From: Arenicola marina
Lineage: Eukaryota; Annelida; Polychaeta; Arenicolidae
Length of the DNA stretch: 64,000 nt
Assembly: GCA_964019135.1 (NCBI GenBank)
Contig: OZ025258.1
Span: 4,669,961 to 4,733,960 of the forward strand
Reading direction: 5' to 3'
Shown piece after piece: positions 10,986-23,300 of this stretch. The notes under the pieces are model-generated. The model did no database searches. It was not told where the DNA came from and worked only from the letters and a program-made list of their open reading frames with translations. The translations under genes were made by a program, and so were the position numbers. Position 1 is the stretch's first letter. Each line of letters starts with the position of its first letter.

Positions 10986-11331
10986 CACCAGATCGGTCTC
11001 ATCTGCCTCCCGATGTGACGCCAGTTGGGGAAGGTCGTATAAATCCATTAACTGGGAGCGGTTTTATTTTTTCAAGAAGACTGCCGGACAGCGCCACGCG
11101 AGGATCCCTGCGGGACGGGTGGAGGGCGGGTGGGAAGGGGGGGGGGGGGCGGTCATCAAAGTGTAATACTTCATGCCTGGGCGGAGCATGTAGCTCGCAG
11201 CTCGGGACTGAAGCAGCAGTGACGCCTAAAATATTGTTTCCCTGGTCTTTAATTGCTTAATTGGTTCGTGTCTCTGATGCGGGAGAAGGATAGGGGGAGG
11301 ATAGTGGGGGGGGGGGGGGTAGGGGGAAGAT
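10986..11331. other. Spacer before the 58-bp array
   Basis: Unique sequence with G runs near 11138-11150 and 11309-11320. No coding sequence or RNA gene seen. Confidence 0.5.
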
Positions 11332-14300
11332 AGGGGGTGAGAGACGGGGTGAGCGGGGCAATGTGTGGTGGTTAGGATGGAGGGGCAGGAGAGGGGGTTG
11401 AGAGAGGGGTGCGGGGCAGTGTGTGGTGGTTAGGATGGAGGGGGAGGAGAGGGGGTTGAGAGAGGGGTGCGGGGCAGTGTGTGGTGGTTAGGTTGGAGGG
11501 GGAGGAGAGAGGGTTGAGAGAGGGGTGCGGGGCAGTGTGTGGTGGTTAGGATGGAGGGGGAGGAGAGGGGGTTGAGAGAGGGGTGCGGGGCAGTGTGTGG
11601 TGGTTAGGATGGAGGGGGAGGAGAGGGGGTTGAGAGAGGGGTGCGGGGCAGTGTGTGGTGGTTAGGTTGGAGGGGGAGGAGAGGGGGTTGAGAGAGGGGT
11701 GCGGGGCAGTGTGTGGTGGTTAGGATGGAGGGGGAGGAGAGGGGGTTGAGAGAGGGGTGCGGGGCAATGTGTGGTGGTTAGGATGGAGGGGGAGGAGAAG
11801 GGGGTGAGAGACGGGGTGAGCGGGGCAATGTGTGGTGGTTAGGATGGAGGGGGAGGAGAGGGGGTTGAGAGAGGGGTGCGGGGCAGTGTGTGGTGGTTAG
11901 GATGGAGGGGGAGGAGAGGGGGTTGGGAGAGGGGTGCGGGGCAATGTGTGGTGGTTAGGATGGAGGGGGAGGAGAAGGGGGTGAGAGAGGGGTGCGGGGC
12001 AATGTGTGGTGGTTAGGATGGAGGGGGAGGAGAGGGGGTTGAGAGAGGGGTGCGGGGCAGTGTGTGGTGGTTAGGATGGAGGGGGAGGAGAGGGGGTTGA
12101 GAGAGGGGTGCGGGGCAATGTGTGGTGGTTAGGATGGAGGGGGAGGAGAAGGGGGTGAGAGAGGGGTGCGGGGCAATGTGTGGTGGTTAGGATGGAGGGG
12201 GAGGAGAGGGGGTTGAGAGAGGGGTGCGGGGCAGTGTGTGGTGGTTAGGATGGAGGGGGAGGAGAGGGGGTTGAGAGAGGGGTGCGGGGCAATGTGTGGT
12301 GGTTAGGATGGAGGGGGAGGAGAAGGGGGTGAGAGAGGGGTGCGGGGCAATGTGTGGTGGTTAGGATGGAGGGGGAGGAGAGGGGGTTGAGAGAGGGGTG
12401 CGGGGCAGTGTTTGGTGGTTAGGTTGGAGGGGGAGGAGAGGGGGTTGAGAGAGGGGTGCGGGGCAGTGTGTGGTGGTTAGGTTGGAGGGGGAGGAGAGGG
12501 GGTTGAGAGAGGGGTGCGGGGCAGTGTGTGGTGGTTAGGTTGGAGGGGGAGGAGAGGGGGTTGAGAGAGGGGTGCGGGGCAGTGTGTGGTGGTTAGGATG
12601 GAGGGGGAGGAGAGGGGGGTTGAGAGAGGGGTGCGGGGCAGTGTGTGGTGGTTAGGTTGGAGGGGGAGGAGAGGGGGTTGAGAGAGGGGTGCGGGGCAGT
12701 GTGTGGTGGTTAGGATGGAGGGGGAGGAGAGGGGGTTGAGAGAGGGGTGCGGGGCAATGTGTGGTGGTTAGGATGGAGGGGGAGGAGAGGGAGTTGAGAG
12801 AGGGGTGCGGGGCAATGTGTGGTGGTTAGGTTGGAGGGGGAGGAGAGGGGGTTGAGAGAGGGGAGCGGGGCAGTGTGTGGTGGTTAGGTTGGAGGGGGAG
12901 GAGAGGGGGTTGAGAGAGGGGTGCGGGGCAGTGTGTGGTGGATAGGATGGAGGGGGAGGAGAGGGGGTTGAGAGAGGGGTGCAGGGCAGTGTGTGGTGGG
13001 TTAGGTTGGAAGGGGAGGAGAGGGGGTTGAGAGAGGGGTGCGGAGCAATGTGTAGAGGTTAGGATGGAGGGGGAGGAGAGGGGGTTGAGAGACGGGTGCG
13101 GGGCAGTGTGTGGTGGTTAGGATGGAGGGGGAGGAGAGGGGGTTGAGAGAGGGGTGCGGGGCAATGTGTGGTGGTTAGGATGGAGGGGGAGGAGAAGGGG
13201 GTGAGAGAAGGGTGCGGGGCAATGTGTGGTGGTTAGGATGGAGGGGGAGGAGAGGGGGTTGAGAGAGGGGTGCGGGGCAGTGTGTGGTGGTTAGGTTGGA
13301 GGGGGAGGAGAGGGGGTTGAGAGAGGGGTGCGGGGCAGTGTGTGGTGGTTAGGTTGGAGGGGGAGGAGAGGGGGTTGAGAGAGGGGTGCGGGGCAGTGTG
13401 TGGTGGTTAGGTTGGAGGGGGAGGAGAGGGGGTTGAGAGAGGGGTGCGGGGCAGTGTGTGGTGGTTAGGATGGAGGGGGAGGAGAGGGGGTTGAGAGAGG
13501 GGTGCGGGGCAGTGTGTGGTGGTTAGGTTGGAGGGGGAGGAGAGGGGGTTGAGAGAGGGGTGCGGGGCAGTGTGTGGTGGTTAGGATGGAGGGGGAGGAG
13601 AGGGGGTTGAGAGAGGGGTGCGGGGCAATGTGTGGTGGTTAGGATGGAGGGGGAGGAGAGGGAGTTGAGAGAGGGGTGCGGGGCAATGTGTGGTGGTTAG
13701 GTTGGAGGGGGAGGAGAGGGGGTTGAGAGAGGGGAGCGGGGCAGTGTGTGGTGGTTAGGTTGGAGGGGGAGGAGAGGGGGTTGAGAGAGGGGTGCGGGGC
13801 AGTGTGTGGTGGATAGGATGGAGGGGGAGGAGAGGGGGTTGAGAGAGGGGTGCAGGGCAGTGTGTGGTGGTTAGGTTGGAAGGGGAGGAGAGGGGGTTGA
13901 GAGAGGGGTGCGGAGCAATGTGTAGAGGTTAGGATGGAGGGGGAGGAGAGGGGGTTGAGAGACGGGTGCGGGGCAGTGTGTGGTGGTTAGGTGGAGGGGG
14001 AGGAGAGGGGGTTGAGAGAGGGGTGCGGGGCAATGTGTGGTGGTTAGGATGGAGGGGGAGGAGAGGGAGTTGAGAGAGGGGGTGCGGGGCAATGTGTGGT
14101 GGTTAGGTTGGAGGGGGAGGAGAGGGGGGTTGAGAGAGGGGAGCGGGGCAGTGTGTGGTGGTTAGGTTGGAGGGGGAGGAGAGGGGGTTGAGAGAGGGGT
14201 GCGGGGCAGTGTGTGGTGGATAGGATGGAGGGGGAGGAGAGAGGGTTGAGAGAGGGGTGCAGGGCAGTGTGTGGTGGTTAGGTTGGAAGGGGAGGAGAGG

Positions 14301-17300
14301 GGGTTGAGAGAGGGGTGCGGAGCAATGTGTAGAGGTTAGGATGGAGGGGGAGGAGAGGGGGTTGAGAGACGGGTGCGGGGCAGTGTGTGGTGGTTAGGAT
14401 GGAGGGGGAGGAGAGGGGGTTGAGAGAGGGGTGCGGAGCAGTGTGTGGTGGTTAGGGTGGAGGGGGAGGAGAGGGGGTTGAGAGAGGGGTGCGGGGGCAG
14501 TGTGTGGTGGTTAGGTTGGAGGGGGAGGAAAGGGGGTTGAGAGAGGGGTGCGGGGGCAGTGTGCGGTGGTTAGGTTGGAGGGGGAGGAGAGGGGGTTGAG
14601 AGAGGGGAGCGGGGCAGTGTGTGGTGGTTAGGTTGGAGGGGGAGGAGAGGGGGTTGAGAGAGGGGTGCGGGGGGCAGTGTGTGGTGGTTAGGTTGGAGGG
14701 GGAGGAGAGGGGGTTGAGAGAGGGGTGCGGGGCAGTGTGTGGTGGTTAGGATGGAGGGGGGAGGAGAGGGGGTTGAGAGAGGGGTGCGGGGCAGTGTGTG
14801 GTGGTTAGGATGGAGGAAGAGGAGAGGGGGTTGAGAGAGGGGTGCGGGGGCAATGTGTGGTGGTTAGGATGGAGGGGGAGGAGAGGGGGTTGAGAGAGGG
14901 GTGCGGGGCAATGTGTGGTGGTTAGGATGGAGGGGGGAGGAGAGGGGGTTGAGAGAGGGGTGCGGGGCAGTGTGTGGTGGTTAGGATGGAGGGGGAGGAG
15001 AGGGGGTTGAGAGAGGGGTGCGGGCAGTGTGTGGTGGTTAGGATGGAGGGGGAGGAGAGGGGGTTGAGAGAGGGGTGCGGGGCAGTGTGTGGTGGTTAGG
15101 TTGGAGGGGGAGGAGAGGGGGTTGAGAGAGGGGTGCGGGGCAGTGTGTGGTGGTTAGGATGGAGGAAGAGGAGAGGGGGTTGAGAGAGGGGTGCGGGGCA
15201 GTGTGTGGTGGTTAGGATGGAGGGGGAGGAGAGGGGGTTGAGAGAGGGGTGCGGGGCAGTGTGTGGTGGATAGGATGGAGGAAGAGGAGAGGGGGTTGAG
15301 AGAGGGGTGCGGGGCAATGTGTGGTGGTTAGGTTGGAGGGGGAGGAGAGGGGGTTGAGAGAGGGGAGCGGGGCAGTGTGTGGTGGTTAGGTTGGAGGAGG
15401 AGGAGAGGGGGTGGAGAGAGGGGTGCGGGGCAGTGTGTGGTGGTTAGGTTGGAGGGGGAGGAGAGGGGATTGAGAGAGGGGTGCGGGGCAGTGTGTGGTG
15501 GTTAGGATGGAGGAAGAGGAGAGGGGGTTGAGAGAGGGGTGCGGGGCAGTGTGTGGTGGTTAGGATGGAGGGGGAGGAGAGGGGGTTGAGAGAGGGGTGC
15601 GGGGCAGTGTGTGGTGGATAGGATGGAGGAAGAGGAGAGGGGGTTGAGAGAGGGGTGCGGGGCAATGTGTGGTGGTTAGGTTGGAGGGGGAGGAGAGGGG
15701 GTTGAGAGAGGGGTGCGGGGCAGTGTGTGGTGGTTAGGATGGAGGGGGAGGAGAGGGGGTTGAGAGAGGGGTGCGGGGCAGTGTGTGGTGGTTAGGATGG
15801 AGGGGGAGGAGAGGGGGTTGAGAGAGGGGTGCGGGGCAGTGTGTGGTGGTTAGGATGGAGGAAGAGGAGAGGGGGTTGAGAGAGGGGTGCGGGGCAGTGT
15901 GTGGTGGTTAGGATGGAGGGGGAGGAGAGGGGGTTGAGAGAGGGGTGCGGGGCAGTGTGTGGTGGTTAGGATGGAGGAAGAGGAGAGGGGGTTGAGAGAG
16001 GGGTGCGGGGCAATGTGTGGTGGTTAGGTTGGAGGGGGAGGAGAGGGGGTTGAGAGAGGGGTGCGGGGCAGTGTGTGGTGGTTAGGATGGAGGGGGAGGA
16101 GAGGGGGTTGAGAGAGGGGTGCGGGGCAGTGTGTGGTGGTTAGGATGGAGGGGGAGGAGAGGGGGTTGAGAGAGGGGTGCGGGGCAGTGTGTGGTGGTTA
16201 GGATGGAGGGGGAGGAGAGGGGGTTGAGAGAGGGGTGCGGGGCAGTGTGTGGTGGTTAGGATGGAGGAAGAGGAGAGGGGGTTGAGAGAGGGGTGCGGGG
16301 CAGTGTGTGGTGGTTAGGATGGAGGGGGAGGAGAGGGGGTTGAGAGAGGGGTGCGGGGCAGTGTGTGGTGGATAGGATGGAGGAAGAGGAGAGGGGGTTG
16401 AGAGAGGGGTGCGGGGCAATGTGTGGTGGTTAGGATGGAGGGGGAGGAGAGGGGGTTGAGAGAGGGGTGCGGGGCAGTGTGTGGTGGTTAGGATGGAGGG
16501 GGAGGAGAGGGGGTTGAGAGAGGGGTGCGGGGCAGTGTGTGGTGGTTAGGTTGGAGGGGGAGGAGGGGATTGAGAGAGGGGTGCGGGGCAGTGTGTGGTG
16601 GATAGGATGGAGGAAGAGGAGAGGGGGTTGAGAGAGGGGTGCGGGGCAGTGTGTGGTGGTTAGGATGGAGGGGGAGGAGAGGGGGTTGAGAGAGGGGTGC
16701 GGGGCAATGTGTGGTGGTTAGGATGGAGGGGGAGGAGAGGGGGTTGAGAGAGGGGTGCGGGGCAGTGTGTGGTGGTTAGGATGGAGGGGGAGGAGAGGGG
16801 GTTGAGAGAGGGGTGCGGGGCAGTGTGTGGTGGTTAGGATGGAGGAAGAGGAGAGGGGGTTGAGAGAGGGGTGCGGGGCAATGTGTGGTGGTTAGGATGG
16901 AGGGGGAGGAGAGGGGGTTGAGAGAGGGGTGCGGGGCAGTGTGTGGTGGTTAGGTTGGAGGGGGAGGAGAGGGGGTTGAGAGAGGGGTGCGGGGCAGTGT
17001 GTGGTGGATAGGATGGAGGAAGAGGAGAGGGGGTTGAGAGAGGGGTGCGGGGCAGTGTGTGGTGGTTAGGATGGAGGGGGAGGAGAGGGGGTTGAGAGAG
17101 GGGTGCGGGGCAGTGTGTGGTGGTTAGGTTGGAGGGGGAGGAGAGGGGGTTGAGAGAGGGGTGCGGGGCAATGTGTGGTGGTTAGGTTGGAGGGGGAGGA
17201 GAGGGGGTTGAGAGAGGGGTGCGGGGCAGTGTGTGGTGGATAGGATGGAGGAAGAGGAGAGGGGGTTGAGAGAGGGGTGCGGGGCAGTGTGTGGTGGTTA

Positions 17301-20300
17301 GGTTGGAGGGGGAGGAGAGGGGGTTGAGAGAGGGGTGCCGGGCAATGTGTGGTGGTTAGGATGGAGGGGGAGGAGAGGGGGTTGAGAGAGGGGTGCGGGG
17401 CAGTGTGTGGTGGTTAGGTTGGAGGGGGAGGAGAGGGGGTTGAGAGAGGGGTGCGGGGCAGTGTGTGGTGGATAGGATGGAGGGGGAGGAGAGGGGGTTG
17501 AGAGAGGGGTGCGGGGCAGTGTGTGGTGGTTAGGATGGAGGGGGAGGAGAGGGGGTTGAGAGAGGGGTGCGGGGCAGTGTGTGGTGGTTAGGATGGAGGA
17601 AGAGGAGAGGGGGTTGAGAGAGGGGTGCGGGGCAGTGTGTGGTGGTTAGGTTGGAGGGGGAGGAGAGGGGGTGGAGAGAGGGGTGCGGGGCAGTGTGTGG
17701 TGGTTAGGTTGGAGGGGGAGGAGAGGGGGTTGAGAGAGGGGTGCGGGGCAGTGTGTGGTGGTTAGGTTGGAGGGGGAGGAGAGGGGGTTGAGAGAGGGGT
17801 GCGGGGCAATGTGTGGTGGTTAGGTTGGAGAGGGAGGAGAGGGGGTTGAGAGAGAGGTGCGGGGCAATGTGTGGTGGTTAGGTTGGAGGGGGAGGAGGGG
17901 ATTGAGAGATGGGTGCGGGACAGTGTGTGGTGGTTAGGTTGGAGGGGGAGGAGAGGGGGTTGAGAGAGGGGAGCGGGGCAGTGTGTGGTGGTTAGGATGG
18001 AGGGGGAGGAGAAGGGGTGGAGAGAGGGGTGCGGGGCAGTGTGTGGCGGTTAGGATGGAGGGGGAGGAGAGGGGGTTGAGAGAGGGGTGCGGGGCAGTGT
18101 GTGGTGGTTAGGTTGGAGGGGGAGGAGAGGGGGTTGAGAGAGGGGTACGGGGCAGTGTGTGGTGGTTAGGTTGGAGGAAGAGGAGAGGGGGTTGAGAGAG
18201 GGGTGCGGGGCAGTGTGTGGTGGTTAGGTTGGAGGGGGAGGAGAGGGGGTTTAGAGAGGGGTGCGGGGCAGTGTGTGGTGGTTAGGATGGAGGGGGAGGA
18301 GAGGGGGTTGAGAGAGGGGTGCGGGGCAGTGTCAGGTGGTTAGGTTGGAGGGGGAGGAGAGGGGGTGGAGAGAGGGGTGCGGGGCAGTGTGTGTGGTGGT
18401 TAGGTTGGAGGGGGAGGAGAGGGGGTTGAGAGAGGGGTGCGGGGCAGTGTGTGGTGGTTAGGATGGAGGGGGAGGAGAGGGGGTGGAGAGAGGGGTGCGG
18501 GGGTGTGTGTGGCGGTTAGGATGGAGGGGGAGGAGAGGGGGTTGAGAGAGGGGTGCGGGGCAGTGTGTGGTGGTTAGGATGGAGAGGGAGGAGAGGGGGT
18601 TGAGAGAGGGGTGCGGGGCAGTGTGTGGTGGTTAGGATGGAGGGGGAGGAGAGGGGCTTGAGAGAGGGGTGCGGGGCAGTGTGTGGTGGTTAGGTTGGAG
18701 GGGGAGGAGAGGTGGTGGAGAGAGGGGTGCGGGGCAGTGTGTGTGGTGGTTAGGTTGGAGGGGGAGGAGAGGGGGTTGAGAGAGGGGTGCGGGGCAGTGT
18801 GTGGTGGTTAGGATGGAGGGGGAGGAGAGGGGGTGGAGAGAGGGGTGCGGGGGTGTGTGTGGCGGTTAGGATGGAGGGGGAGGAGAGGGGGTTGAGAGAG
18901 GGGTGCGGGGCAGTGTGTGGTGGTTAGGTTGGAGAGGGAGGAGAGGGGGTTGAGAGAGGGGTGCGGGGCAATGTGTGGTGGTTAGGTTGGAGGGGGAGGA
19001 GAGGGTTGAGAGAGGGGTGCGGGGCAGTGTGTGGTGGTTATGTTGGAGGGGGAGGAGAGGGGGTTGAGAGAGGGGTGCGGGGCAGTGTGTGGTGGATAGG
19101 ATGGAGGGGGAGGAGAGGGGGTTGAGAGAGGGGTGCCGGGCAATGTGTGGTGGTTAGGTTGGAGAGGGAGGAGAGGGGGTTGAGAGAGAGGTGCGGGGCA
19201 ATGTGTGGTGGTTAGGTTGGAGGGGGAGGAGGGGATTGAGAGATGGGTGCGGGACAGTGTGTGGTGGTTAGGTTGGAGGGGGAGGAGAGGGGGTTGAGAG
19301 AGGGGTGCGGGGCAGTGTGTGGTGGTTAGGATGGAGGGGGAGGAGAAGGGGTGGAGAGAGGGGTGCGGGGCAGTGTGTGGCGGTTAGGATGGAGGGGGAG
19401 GAGAGGGGGTTGAGAGAGGGGTGCGGGGCAGTGTGTGGTGGTTAGGTTGGAGGGGGAGGAGAGGGGGTTGAGAGAGGGGTACGGGGCAGTGTGTGGTGGT
19501 TAGGTTGGAGGAAGAGGAGAGGGGGTTGAGAGAGGGGTGCGGGGCAATGTGTGGTGGTTAGGTTGGAGGGGGAGGAGAGGGGGTTGAGAGAGGGGTGCGG
19601 GGCAGTGTGTGGTGGTTAGGATGGAGGGGGAGGAGAGGGGGTTGAGAGAGGGGTGCGGGGCAGTGTTAGGTGGTTAGGTTGGAGGGGGAGGAGAGGGGGT
19701 GGAGAGAGGGGTGCGCTGCGGTGTGTGTGGTGGTTAGGTTGGAGGGGGAGGAGAGGGGGTTGAGAGAGGGGTGCGGGGCAGTGTGTGGTGGTTAGGATGG
19801 AGGGGGAGGAGAGGGGGTGGAGAGAGGGGTGCGGGGGTGTGTGTGGCGGTTAGGATGGAGGGGGAGGAGAGGGGGTTGAGAGAGGGGTGCGGGGCAGTGT
19901 GTGGTGGTTAGGATGGAGGGGGAGGAGAGGGGGTTGAGAGAGGGGTGCGGGGCAGTGTGTGGTGGTTAGGATGGAGGGGGAGGAGAGGGGCTTGAGAGAG
20001 GGGTGCGGGGCAGTGTGTGGTGGTTAGGTTGGAGGGGGAGGAGAGGGGGTGGAGAGAGGGGTGCGGGGCAGTGTGTGTGGTGGTTAGGTTGGAGGGGGAG
20101 GAGAGGGGGTTGAGATAGGGGTGCGGGGCAGTGTGTGGTGGTTAGGATGGAGGGGGAGGAGAGGGGGTTGAGAGAGGGGTGCGGGGGTGTGTGTGGCGGT
20201 TAGGATGGAGGGGGAGGAGAGGGGGTTGAGAGAGGGGTGCGGGGCAGTGTGTGGTGGTTAGGTTGGAGAGGGAGGAGAGTGGGTTGAGAGAGGGGTGCGG

Positions 20301-23300
20301 GGCAATGTGTGGTGGTTAGGTTGGAGGGGGAGGAGAGGGTTGAGAGAGGGGTGCGGGGCAGTGTGTGGTGGTTATGTTGGAGGGGGAGGAGAGGGGGTTG
20401 AGAGAGGGGTGCGGGGCAGTGTGTGGTGGATAGGATGGAGGGGGAGGAGAGGGGGTTGAGAGCGGGGTGCCGGGCAGTGTGTGGTGGTTAGGTTGGAGGG
20501 GGAGGAGAGGGGGTTGAGAGAGGGGTGCGGGGCAATGTGTGGTGGTTAGGTTGGAGAGGGAGGAGACGGGGTTGAGAGAGGGGTGCGGGGCAATGTGTGG
20601 TGGTTAGGTTGGAGGGGGAGGAGGGGGTTGAGAGAGGGGTGCGGGACAGTGTGTGGTGGTTAGGTTGGAGGGGGAGGAGAGGGGGTTGAGAGAGGGGTGC
20701 GGGGCAGTGTGTGGTGGTTAGGATGGAGGGGGAGGAGAGGGGGTGAAGAGAGGGGTGCGGGGCAGTGTGTGGCGGTTAGGATGGAGGGGGAGGAGAGGGG
20801 GTTGAGAGAGGGGTGCGGGGCAGTGTGTGGTGGTTAGGATGGAGGGGGAGGAGAGGGGGTTGAGAGAGGGGTGCGGGGCAGTGTGTGGTGGTTAGGATGG
20901 AGGGGGAGGAGAGGGGGTGGAGAGAGGGGTGCGGGGCAGTGTGTGGCGGTTAGGATGGAGGGGGAGGAGAGGGGGTTGAGAGAGGGGTGCGGGGCAGTGT
21001 GTGGTGGTTAGGTTGGAGGGGGAGGAGAGGGGGTTGAGAGAGGGGTACGGGGCAGTGTGTGGTGGTTAGGATGGAGGGGGAGGAGAGGGGGTTGAGAGAG
21101 GGGTGCGGGGCAGTGTGTGGTGGTTAGGATGGAGGGGGAGGAGAGGGGGTGGAGAGAGGGGTGCGGGGCAGTGTGTGGCGGTTAGGATGGAGGGGGAGGA
21201 GAGGGGGTTGAGAGAGGGGTGCGGGGCAGTGTGTGGTGGTTAGGATGGAGGGGGAGGAGAGAGGGTTCAGAGAGGGGTGCGGGGCAGTGTGTGGCGGTTA
21301 GGATGGAGGGGGAGGAGAGGGGGTTGAGAGATGGGTGCGGGGCAGTGTGTGGCGGTTGGGATGGAGGGGGAGGAGAGGGGGTTGAGAGAGGGGTGCGGGG
21401 CAGTGTGTGGTGGTTAGGATGGAGGGGGAGGAGAGGGGCTTGAGAGAGGGGTGCGGGGCAGTGTGTGGTGGTTAGGTTGGAGGGGTAGGAGAGGGGGTGG
21501 AGAGAGGGGTGCGGAGCAGTGTGTGGTGGTTAGGATGGAGGGGGAGGAGAGGGGGTGGAGAGAGGGGTGCGGGGCAGTGTGTGGCGGTTAGAATGGAGGG
21601 GGAGGAGAGGGGGTTGAGAGAGGGGTGCGGGGCAGTGTGTGGTGGTTAGGTTGGAGAGGGAGGAGAGGGGGTTGAGAGAGGGGTGCGGGGCAATGTGTGG
21701 TGGTTAGGTTGGAGGGGGAGGAGAGGGTTGAGAGACGGGTGCGGGACAGTGTGTGGTGGTTAGGTTGGAGGGGGAGGAGAGGGGGTTGAGAGAGGGGTGC
21801 GGGGCAGTGTGTGGTGGTTAAAATGGAGGGGGAGGAGAAGGGGTTGAGAGAGGGGTGCGGGGCAGTGTGTGGTGGTTAGGATGGAGGGGGAGGAGAGGGG
21901 GTGGAGAGAGGGGTGCGGGGCAGTGTGTGGCGGTTAGGTTGGAGGGGGAGGAGAGGGGGTTGAGAGAGGGGTGCGGGCAGTGTCTGGTGGTTAGGTTGGA
22001 GGGGGAGGAGAGGGGGTTGAGAGAGGGGTGCGGGGCAGTGTGTGGTGGTTAGGTTGGAGGGGGAGGAGAGGGGGGTTGAGAGAGGGGTGCGGGGCAGTGT
22101 GTGGTGGTTAGGATGGAGAGGGGGGAGAGGGGGTTGAGAGAGGGGTGCGGGGCAGTGTGTGGCGGTTAGGATGGAGGGGGAGGAGAGGGGGTTGAGAGAG
22201 GGTTGCGGGGCAGTGTGTGGTGGTTAGGTTGGAGGGGGAGGAGAGGGGGTTGAGAGAGGGGTGCGGGACAGTGTGTGGTGGTTAGGTTGGAGGGGGAGGA
22301 GAGGGGGTTGAGAGAGGGGTGCGGGACAGTGTGTGGTGGTTAGGTTGGAGAGGGAGGAGAGGGGGTTGAGAGAGGGGTGCGGGGCAATGTGTGGTGGTTA
22401 GGTTGGAGGGGGAGGAGAGGGTTGAGAGAGGGGTGCGGGACAGTGTATGGTGGTTAGGTTGGAGGGGGAGGAGAAGTGGTTGAGAGAGGGGTGCGGGGCA
22501 GTGTGTGGTGGTTAGGATGGAGGGGGAGGAGAGGGGCTTGAGAGAGGGATGCGGGGCAGTGTGTGGTGGTTAGGTTGGAAGGGGAGGAGAGGGGGTTGAG
22601 AGAGGGGTGCGGGGCAGTGTGTGTGGTGGTTAGGTTGGAGGGGGAGGAGAGGGGGTTGAGAGAGGGGTGCGGGGCAGTGTGTGGTGGTTAGGATGGAGGG
22701 GGAGGAGAGGGGGTTGAGAGAGGGGTGCGGAGCAGTGTGTGGTGGTTAGGATGGAGGGGGAGGAGAGGGGTTTGAGAGAGGGCTGCGGGGCAGTGTGTGG
22801 TGGTTAGGTTGGAGGGGGAGGAGGGGGTTGAGAGAGGGGTGCGGGACAGTGTGTGGTGGTTAGGTTGGAGGGGGAGGAGAGGGGGTTGAGAGAGGGGTGC
22901 GGGGCAGTGTGTGGCGGTTAGGATGGAGGGGGAGGAGAGGGGGTTGAGAGAGGGGTGCGGGGCAGTGTGTGGTGGTTAGGTTGGAGGGGGAGGAGAGGGG
23001 GTTGAGAGAGGGGTACGGGGCAGTGTGTGGTGGTTAGGATGGAGGGGGAGGAGAGGGGGTTGAGAGAGGGGTGCGGGGCAGTGTGTGGTGGTTAGGATGG
23101 AGGGGGAGGAGAGGGGGTGGAGAGAGGGGTGCGGGGCAGTGTGTGGCGGTTAGGATGGAGGGGGAGGAGAGGGGGTTGAGAGAGGGGTGCGGGGCAGTGT
23201 GTGGTGGTTAGGATGGAGGGGGAGGAGAGAGGGTTCAGAGAGGGGTGCGGGGCAGTGTGTGGCGGTTAGGATGGAGGGGGAGGAGAGGGGGTTGAGAGAT

